A stretch of 64,000 nucleotides of DNA from Prevotellaceae bacterium (GTDB taxonomy: Bacteria; Bacteroidota; Bacteroidia; Bacteroidales; Bacteroidaceae), in the NCBI GenBank assembly GCA_021204865.1, contig JAJPYQ010000032.1, positions 33,014-97,013 on the forward strand. Direction: 5' to 3'. A program made the position numbers and the translations under genes. Under the pieces are notes generated by a model, which worked only from the letters and a program-made list of their open reading frames with translations, did not search any database and was not told the DNA's origin. This document shows positions 57,187-64,000 of this stretch, piece by piece. Numbering within the stretch: the stretch's first letter is position 1; every line of letters begins with the position of its first letter.

Positions 57187-59544
57187 TTATGCAAAGTAGT
57201 AGACACGCTTCACACGTGGGGAGACGCTGGTGAGTACCTCGTAGGGTATAGTGCCGAGAGCTTTGGCGAGCGAGCTCACGGGCAGAGCCTCGCCGAAGAC
57301 GATGGCTCGGTCGCCCTCTTGGCAGTCTATGCCAGTCACGTCCACGAGGCTCACGTCCATGCAGATGTTGCCGACGTACGGGGCTTCCTTCCCCTGTATT
57401 ACACAGTGCCCCGCTCCGTTACCCAAGCGGCGGTCGAGCCCGTCGGCGTAGCCAATGGGCAGTGCTGCGATGCGGCTTGCCCTCTCGGCAGTCCAGCGGC
57501 GGGAGTAGCCCACGGTGTCGCCTTTCGGTATCTCACGTATCTGGAGGATGGTGGTTGTGAGTGTGGAGACGTTGTTGAGCAGGCTGTCGTCTATCGGGCT
57601 TACCCCGTAGAGACCCAAGCCGAGGCGCACCATGTCCAAGTGCGTCTCGGGGAGGCGCTCTATGGCGGCAGAGTTGCAGATGTGGCGGAGGATGCGGTGC
57701 GAGGGGTAAACCCTTTGCAGCTGGTCCGCTCCTTTGAGGAAGAGCTTGTACTGCTCTCGGGTGAAGCTGTCGAAGGCGGGGCTGTCGCTGCCTGCGAAGT
57801 GGGAGAAGACGCTTCGGGGCAACACCACCCTTTGGCCGCCGAGCCTCTCGGTGAGCCTTGGCATGTCCTCAAGGGGACGGAAGCCGAGGCGGTGCATCCC
57901 TGTGTCGAGCTTGACGTGGACGGGGAAGTCTGTCACGCCCTCCCTCTTGCCCGCCTCTATGAGAGCCTCAAGCAGGCGCATGGAGTAGACCTCGGGTTCG
58001 AGCCCGTGGGCGAAGAGGGTGCCGAGGCAGTTCATCTCAGGGTTCATCACCATGATGCCCGTGGTGATGCCCGCACGCCTGAGCTCCACGCCCTCGTCAG
58101 CCGTGGCTACTGCGAGGTAGTCCACGTTATGGTCTTGCAGCACCCTTGCCACCTCCCTTGCTCCCGCCCCGTAAGCGTCCGCCTTCACCATGCACACAAG
58201 CCTCGTGCCTTCCTTGAGGAACGAGCGGTAGCGGTCGAGGTTGGCTATGAGGGCGTTGAGGTCTACGGCGAGGGTCGTCTCGTGCAGCCTTCGCTCGAGG
58301 CTCTCCACGATGCGCTCGAAGTGGAACGAGCGCGCGCCCTTGATGAGGATGACGCTGTCCCTTAGCCTAAGGAAAGCGCTGCTCTGAAGAAGCTCTGACG
58401 TGGAGGGGAAGAAGTGCGCCTCAAGCCCCGTGAACAGGGAGGCACAGCGGCTTATCTCCGCTCCCACTCCAAGCAGCAGCTGCACGCCTCTGCTCCTGAT
58501 GAGGCTCGCCACCCTTCGGTAAAGCACGCCCGCCTCCACGCCCGTCTGCTGGATGTCGCTGAGGATGAGCGTGCGCCTTAGCCGCTGCTCGTCGGGGCGG
58601 CGGCTGAGGAAGTCGAGGGCTATGTCGAGCGAGGCGAAGTCGCTGTTGTATGCGTCGTTGATGATGGTGCAGCCCCTGAGCCCCTCCTTCACCTCAAGCC
58701 TCATCGCCACTGGCTCAAGGCTTAGGGCTCGCTGCCTCACCGTCTCTTCCTTCATGCCAAGCTCGAGGCAGACGGCTTGGCAGAGCTGCCTGTTGATGTC
58801 CGAGCCTCTTACTGGCACGAGCTTGCCCCCGAACCCCATCTCCCTTATGCACCTGTCTACCACTGGGTTGCCCTCGGCGTAGACAAGCGTCGAGGCGTTG
58901 CGGAAGAGGGAGAGCTTCTCTCGGCACTTCTGCTCAAGGGAGGCGAAGTTCTCCTGATGTGCGTCGCCAAGGCAGGTGAACACCCCAAGCGTCGGCTGTA
59001 TGATGCCCTCAAGCCTCTGCATCTCCCCCGGCTTCGATATGCCCGCCTCGAAGATGCCTATCTCGCTCTCCTCGCTAAGGTTCCACACGCTCAGGGGCAC
59101 GCCCACCTGACTGTTGTAGCTGCGTGGCGAGCGGGTTACCCTCATCTCGCTGCCGAGCATCTGGAAGAGCCACTCCTTCACCGTGGTCTTGCCGTTGCTG
59201 CCCGTCACGCCTATCACTGGGATGCTGAACCTCCTGCGGTGCTTGGCGCACAGCAGTTGCAATGCCCCCAAGGTATCCCCTACGCAGAGGTAGGCTGCGT
59301 CCTCGTGAAGCGTCCTCTCAAGGCTGCTCACCACGAAGGCTCTCACCCCTCGCTGGTAAAGCCCCTCAACGTAGCGGTGCCCGTCGCCCTTGTCGGTCCT
59401 GAGGGCGAAGAACAGCGTCTCCTCGGGCGACCTAAGAGAGCGGCTGTCGGTAAGCAGGAAGGATATTGCAGGACTGCCCTTGCCCTTGAGGCTGCACCCA
59501 AGGGGCGAGAGCAGGGAGGCAATCTCTTCGACGGTGTAAGGCAT
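57187..59544 (-). CDS. Bifunctional UDP-MurNAc-tripeptide:D-Ala-D-Ala ligase / alanine racemase (MurF-Alr fusion)
   Basis: VTGSNGKTTVKEWLFQMLG (Mur ligase) and AVDLNALIANLDRYRSFLKEGTRLVCMVKADAYGAG (Alr). Confidence 0.95.
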   Translation of the reverse strand: MPYTVEEIASLLSPLGCSLKGKGSPAISFLLTDSRSLRSPEETLFFALRTDKGDGHRYVEGLYQRGVRAFVVSSLERTLHEDAAYLCVGDTLGALQLLCAKHRRRFSIPVIGVTGSNGKTTVKEWLFQMLGSEMRVTRSPRSYNSQVGVPLSVWNLSEESEIGIFEAGISKPGEMQRLEGIIQPTLGVFTCLGDAHQENFASLEQKCREKLSLFRNASTLVYAEGNPVVDRCIREMGFGGKLVPVRGSDINRQLCQAVCLELGMKEETVRQRALSLEPVAMRLEVKEGLRGCTIINDAYNSDFASLDIALDFLSRRPDEQRLRRTLILSDIQQTGVEAGVLYRRVASLIRSRGVQLLLGVGAEISRCASLFTGLEAHFFPSTSELLQSSAFLRLRDSVILIKGARSFHFERIVESLERRLHETTLAVDLNALIANLDRYRSFLKEGTRLVCMVKADAYGAGAREVARVLQDHNVDYLAVATADEGVELRRAGITTGIMVMNPEMNCLGTLFAHGLEPEVYSMRLLEALIEAGKREGVTDFPVHVKLDTGMHRLGFRPLEDMPRLTERLGGQRVVLPRSVFSHFAGSDSPAFDSFTREQYKLFLKGADQLQRVYPSHRILRHICNSAAIERLPETHLDMVRLGLGLYGVSPIDDSLLNNVSTLTTTILQIREIPKGDTVGYSRRWTAERASRIAALPIGYADGLDRRLGNGAGHCVIQGKEAPYVGNICMDVSLVDVTGIDCQEGDRAIVFGEALPVSSLAKALGTIPYEVLTSVSPRVKRVYYFA

Positions 59545-59546
59545 GC

Positions 59547-60497
59547 CTATCTCACTATTTGCAGCATCGGGTAGTCTTGCTGAAGCCTCTCAAGCTCCTG
59601 CCTCGTCTGCTCGGCGAAGCGCTGGTGGGCTATCGTCATAGGCAGCAAGGGGCGGTGCTGAAGCGAACGCTCCACACGACCCCACCGCTCAAGGTACTTA
59701 AGCAGGTCTGCGTCCATCCACTCACGCATCTTCCCCATAATGTAGCGCATGGTCTGAACCGAGGGGTGAAGCATGTCGTCGGCGTAGAAGCGGTAGTCCC
59801 GCAGCTCGTCCTTCACTATCTCGTAGGCGGGGAAGTACTGTATCCAGTCGGGGTGACGCTTCTGCAACGCCTCGGCAGTGAGCAGGAGGTGAGCCTTGGC
59901 GAGGTTGCTCTCGTGGAAGCCGTACATCGAGTAGCGGTAAGGGCTGACGGTCAGCGTAACGTCGAAGTTGGGGTTACGCTCCCTTAGGCGGCACAACGCC
60001 CCGTCCATCGTCTCGGTCATAAGCTCCGCGTCCCACACCTCCTCGTTGAACTCGGTGCGCCTGTGCTTGTGGCAGTTAGCCACTATCTGCCCCGTCTCGG
60101 CAAGGCGGTAGACGTGGTTCGTGCCGAAGGTAAGGAAGAGATGGTCTGCCTTGAGCAAGGCCTCTTGCAGGTCGTCAACAGCCTCCTGCGCCACCCGCAG
60201 GCACTCCTCCTCCGTCTCCCTAACCATCGAGGTGTCAGTAAGCCACGTGTGCCAGCCCGTCAGGCTCTCTGCCGTGCCGCTCACCTTGCGAGTGTCGAGG
60301 GCGAGGGCTATGGACGCTGGGCTGTAAGTCTCCCCAAGGGGGCAGAACATAGCGTTAAGGCGTGACTTGGAGAACATGTTGCCGATGACCTCGGCGAAGC
60401 AAGACCCGACGAAGACGCTGTGGTCTTCCACGTTTATCTTCCTGAAAGGGGCGGGAATAGGCACTAAGGTGCGGAAGAGTTGTTGCGGTATTGGCAT
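59547..60497 (-). CDS. GSCFA-domain protein
   Basis: [27 protein letters not shown]. Confidence 0.9.
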   Translation of the reverse strand: MPIPQQLFRTLVPIPAPFRKINVEDHSVFVGSCFAEVIGNMFSKSRLNAMFCPLGETYSPASIALALDTRKVSGTAESLTGWHTWLTDTSMVRETEEECLRVAQEAVDDLQEALLKADHLFLTFGTNHVYRLAETGQIVANCHKHRRTEFNEEVWDAELMTETMDGALCRLRERNPNFDVTLTVSPYRYSMYGFHESNLAKAHLLLTAEALQKRHPDWIQYFPAYEIVKDELRDYRFYADDMLHPSVQTMRYIMGKMREWMDADLLKYLERWGRVERSLQHRPLLPMTIAHQRFAEQTRQELERLQQDYPMLQIVR

Positions 60498-60561
60498 TGT
60501 GCTTGGTGCGCCATCGGCGCATTAATTAGCGGCAAATGTACGACTTCTAAGCGAAAAGGAG

Positions 60562-60569
60562 TAACTTTG
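60562..60569 (+). promoter_or_regulatory. -7 element TAACTTTG upstream of dxs
   Basis: TAnnTTTG 22 bp upstream of start. Confidence 0.5.
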
Positions 60570-60590
60570 CGCTCGTTATTTCCCCCAAGG

Positions 60591-62501
60591 ATGGAAGAAA
60601 ACGAGAGCAAGAGCCTCCTGCCTAACATAAACCTTCCCGACGACCTTCGCCGACTTCCCCTCGAAGAGCTTCCGCAGGTGTGCGAGGAGCTTCGCCAATA
60701 CCTCATCCAACAGCTTGCCGACAACCCGGGGCACTTCGCCTCCTCCCTTGGAGTGGTGGAGCTTACTGTCGCCCTGCACTACGTCTTTAATACCCCCGAG
60801 GACCGCATCGTGTGGGACGTGGGGCATCAGGCTTACGCACACAAGATACTGACGGGCAGGCGAGAGGCGTTCAAGACCAACCGCAAGTTCGGCGGGCTGC
60901 GCCCTTTCCCCTCGCCAGAGGAGAGCGAGTACGACACCTGCACCTGCGGTCACGCCTCCAACTCCATCTCCATCGCCCTCGGCATGGCTGTGGCTGCCCA
61001 CCGCACTGGCTCCGAGAGGCAGGTGGTGGCAGTGATAGGCGACGGCAGTATGAGCGGCGGTCTTGCCTTCGAGGGGCTTAACAACGTCTCCTCCACCGAC
61101 AACGACCTGCTTGTCATCCTCAACGACAACAACATGAGCATCGACAGCTCCGTGGGGGGCTTCAAGGAATACCTCCACCAGCTGCACACCAGCAAGGCTT
61201 ACAACGACCTGAGGCACGCCCTCGCAAAGCAGTGCTACCGTTGGGGCATCCTCAATGACGAGAGGGCTAAGCAACTGCTGCGCTTCAACAACTCCGTGAA
61301 GTCGCTCCTCAACCGGCAGCACAATATGTTCGAGGGGATGAACATCCGCTACTTCGGTCCTAACAACGGGCACGACGTGATAGGGCTTGTGCATACGCTT
61401 AGGCAGATAAAGGACATGAAGGGCCCCAAGATGCTGCACATACACACCGTGAAGGGCAAGGGCTACGCTCCCGCCGAGAAAGACCCCGCCCTCTTCCACG
61501 CCCCGGGGCGCTTCTGCCCTGAGACGGGGGAGCGCATCGACGAGGAAGACCCCTCGCTGCCGCCCCACTACCAGACCGTCTTCGGGGAGACGCTGCTTGA
61601 GCTTGCCCGCGGGAACGAGCGCATCGTGGCTGTCACCCCCGCCATGCCTTCGGGCTGCGGCATCAACATCGTGCAGGCAGAGCTGCCCGACCGCTGCTTC
61701 GACGTTGGCATAGCCGAGGGGCACGCCGTCACCTTCTCCGCTGGTATGGCGAAGGACGGGCTGCTCCCCTTCTGCAACATCTACAGCTCCTTTGCCCAGC
61801 GAGCCTACGACAACATCATCCACGACCTTGCCATCAGCCGCCTCCACGTGGTGCTTTGCCTCGACCGAGCGGGGCTTGTGGGCGAGGACGGACCGACGCA
61901 CCACGGAGCGTTCGACCTTGCCGCCCTTCGCCCCATACCGGGGCTGACGATAGCCTCACCGATGGACGAGAGGGAGCTGCGCAACCTTATGTACACCGCC
62001 CAGCTGCCCGAGACGGAGGGAGTGTTCGTCATCCGCTATCCACGGGGCACAGGCACGTCATCTTCTTGGCGCACGCCTATGCAGGCTCTGCCCATAGGCA
62101 AGGGCAGGCAGCTTAAGGACGGCAAGGATGTCTGCTTGCTCTCGCTCGGACCGCTTGGCAACGACGCTGCCCAAGCCATACGAGAGGCAGAGAGCCAAGC
62201 GGGCGTAAGCGTAGCCCACTTCGACATGCGCTTCCTCCGCCCCATAGACGAGGGGATACTCCACACCGTGGGCAAGCGGTTCCGGCAGGTCATCACCCTT
62301 GAGGACGGCGTGCGCACGGGAGGGCTTGGCTCGGCAGTCATTGAGTTCATGGCGGAGCATGGGTACAACCCGAAGGTCACACGCCTCGGGCTGCCCGACA
62401 GCTTCGTGCCTCACGGCAGCCTCGAGGAGCTGCACCGCCTCTGCCACATCGACAGAGCCTCTATAAAGGAAGCAATACTTAAAGCCACAAGCCATGATTA
62501 A
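60591..62501 (+). CDS. dxs: 1-deoxy-D-xylulose-5-phosphate synthase
   Basis: [57 protein letters not shown]; start at MEENESKS. Confidence 0.96.
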   Translation: MEENESKSLLPNINLPDDLRRLPLEELPQVCEELRQYLIQQLADNPGHFASSLGVVELTVALHYVFNTPEDRIVWDVGHQAYAHKILTGRREAFKTNRKFGGLRPFPSPEESEYDTCTCGHASNSISIALGMAVAAHRTGSERQVVAVIGDGSMSGGLAFEGLNNVSSTDNDLLVILNDNNMSIDSSVGGFKEYLHQLHTSKAYNDLRHALAKQCYRWGILNDERAKQLLRFNNSVKSLLNRQHNMFEGMNIRYFGPNNGHDVIGLVHTLRQIKDMKGPKMLHIHTVKGKGYAPAEKDPALFHAPGRFCPETGERIDEEDPSLPPHYQTVFGETLLELARGNERIVAVTPAMPSGCGINIVQAELPDRCFDVGIAEGHAVTFSAGMAKDGLLPFCNIYSSFAQRAYDNIIHDLAISRLHVVLCLDRAGLVGEDGPTHHGAFDLAALRPIPGLTIASPMDERELRNLMYTAQLPETEGVFVIRYPRGTGTSSSWRTPMQALPIGKGRQLKDGKDVCLLSLGPLGNDAAQAIREAESQAGVSVAHFDMRFLRPIDEGILHTVGKRFRQVITLEDGVRTGGLGSAVIEFMAEHGYNPKVTRLGLPDSFVPHGSLEELHRLCHIDRASIKEAILKATSHD

Positions 62502-63894
62502 GAAGGTGATTATCGCGGGGGCGGATGCCGTCGGCTCCCACCTCGCACAGCTGTTGGCAAAGGATAACCTCGACATTGTCGTCATCGACGAGGACCAGGA
62601 GAAGACCGACGCACTCACAGACTCGGGCAACAACGACCTTATGGTCATCAACTCCTCCCCCTCCAGCGTGAGCTGCCTCAAGGAGGCGGGCGTGGGCAGA
62701 GCCTCCCTCTTCATCGCCGTCACGCCCTCCGAGTCGAAGAACATCACCTGCTGCATGCTCGCCCACGCCCTCGGCGCGCAGACCACGGTGGCGCAGGTGG
62801 ACAACGCAGAGTACGTGCAGCCCCAGCACGAGGAGCTCTTCGAGCGTATGGGCATCAACTCCCTCATCTACCCCGAGATGCTCGCCTCGCAGGAGATAAT
62901 CGAAGGCCTTCAGCACTCGTGGGTGCGACAGTACTGGGAGGTGCACGGCGGGGCGCTCGTGATGCTCGGCATTAAGCTAAGGGAGGAGGCGCGGCTGCTC
63001 GACGTGCCTCTCTACAAGCTCTGCCGACCCGACAGCCCCTTCCACATCGTAGCCCTCAAGCGCGACGAGCAGACCATCATCCCCGGCGGCGGCGACTGCC
63101 TGCGCCTCGGGGACATAGCCTACTTCATGACCACCAAGAAGCACATCCCCCTCATCCGCCAGCTTGTGGGCAAGGAGAAGTACGCCGACGTATCGGACGT
63201 GATGGTTATGGGAGGCGGCAAGACGGCCGTTCACCTCGCCCACAGCAAGCCGGGCTGGCTCAACATGCGCATCATTGAGAAGAGCAAGGAGCGCTGCCGA
63301 AGGCTCAACGAGATACTGGAGAACGACGACGTGATAATCATCTGCGGCGACGGCAGCGACTCCGTCACCATGCAGGACGAGGGCATCGGCGAGTGCCAGG
63401 CGTTCGCCGCGCTGAGCGAGCAGACGGAGCGCAACATACTGGCGTGCCTCGTTGCCAAGCGTCTCGGCGTGCGCAAGACAGTGGCCATGGTGAACGAGAC
63501 CGACTACCTGAGCCTCGCGGAGAAGCTTGACATCGGCACCATCATCAACAAGAAGGCCATCGCCGCCAGTCACATATACAAGATGATGCTCGACGCGCGT
63601 GTGGCGGACGTTAAGTGCCTCTCGCTGGCCAACGCCGACGTGGCTGAGTTCGAGGCGGCAGAGGGTTGCCCCGCCGTGAAGCATCTCGTCAAGGACCTCG
63701 GGCTGCCCAAGGGTGTCGCCCTGGGCGGCTTGGTGAGGGACGGCGAGGGCGTCAGCATCAACGGCAACACGCAGATAATGCCCGGCGACCGCGTCGTTGT
63801 CTTCTCGACGGGCAACCTCATAAAGAGGATGGACCGTCTGTTCCGAGGGCATTCCTTCGGAGTGACCGACAAGCTAATCAACAAGTTCGCTTGA
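62494..63894 (+). CDS. trkA: Trk system potassium transporter TrkA
   Basis: Duplicated NAD-binding/TrkA-C architecture, [32 protein letters not shown]. Confidence 0.93.
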   Translation: MIKKVIIAGADAVGSHLAQLLAKDNLDIVVIDEDQEKTDALTDSGNNDLMVINSSPSSVSCLKEAGVGRASLFIAVTPSESKNITCCMLAHALGAQTTVAQVDNAEYVQPQHEELFERMGINSLIYPEMLASQEIIEGLQHSWVRQYWEVHGGALVMLGIKLREEARLLDVPLYKLCRPDSPFHIVALKRDEQTIIPGGGDCLRLGDIAYFMTTKKHIPLIRQLVGKEKYADVSDVMVMGGGKTAVHLAHSKPGWLNMRIIEKSKERCRRLNEILENDDVIIICGDGSDSVTMQDEGIGECQAFAALSEQTERNILACLVAKRLGVRKTVAMVNETDYLSLAEKLDIGTIINKKAIAASHIYKMMLDARVADVKCLSLANADVAEFEAAEGCPAVKHLVKDLGLPKGVALGGLVRDGEGVSINGNTQIMPGDRVVVFSTGNLIKRMDRLFRGHSFGVTDKLINKFA

Positions 63895-64000
63895 TTGAAG
63901 GAGTTTGAAAACGTCCGTCGGACGAGTTGGAAAAGGTCCGTCGGACCGATTGGAGTCGATCCGTCGGACCGATTGGAGTCGATCCGTCGGACCGATTGGA
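63894..64000. repeat. 23-bp-period intergenic array (continues beyond window)
   Basis: (G/A)TCCGTCGGAC cores at 63913, 63936, 63959, 63982, exactly 23 bp apart. Confidence 0.9.

Noticed and set aside
59547-60497. YADD motif as a reverse transcriptase active site for the missing DGR RT
   Set aside because: The YADDMLHPS context belongs to a GSCFA/SGNH-like protein and no other RT motifs are present

Overview
GC-rich Bacteroidales-type chromosome segment, judged from TAnnTTTG promoters and from gene content (short RpoD, purF-carA-carB cluster, HU-like/smalltalk pair, DUF1015, GSCFA, MurF-Alr fusion). Most of the window is ordinary housekeeping genes: rpoD, guaA, gapA, serC/serA, carAB, purF-type, murF-alr, dxs, trkA, GH2, GH20, S41 and M3 peptidases. 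Five things stand out. (1) A four-gene operon at the left edge: caspase-like protein, ECF-like sigma factor, single-TM anti-sigma-like protein, secreted TPR-CHAT protease. (2) An accessory region (~23.3-46.1 kb) with Sel1/TPR proteins and Fibrobacter-succinogenes-major-paralogous-domain proteins. Two of these, on opposite strands, have C-termini that differ almost only at codon positions 1 and 2 of NNC-type codons, the signature of diversity-generating retroelement (DGR) variable regions. No reverse transcriptase or template repeat is visible in the window; a 61-aa MutS-like stub follows one variable gene. (3) A ~200-nt candidate structured RNA present in two near-identical inverted copies downstream of a shared promoter. 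(4) About 14 copies of a 50-66-bp imperfect palindrome confined to the accessory region, including a ~250-bp inverted pair bounding a ~10 kb segment. (5) Intergenic arrays with a strict 23-24 bp period at several housekeeping junctions. All calls were made by eye, with no database search.
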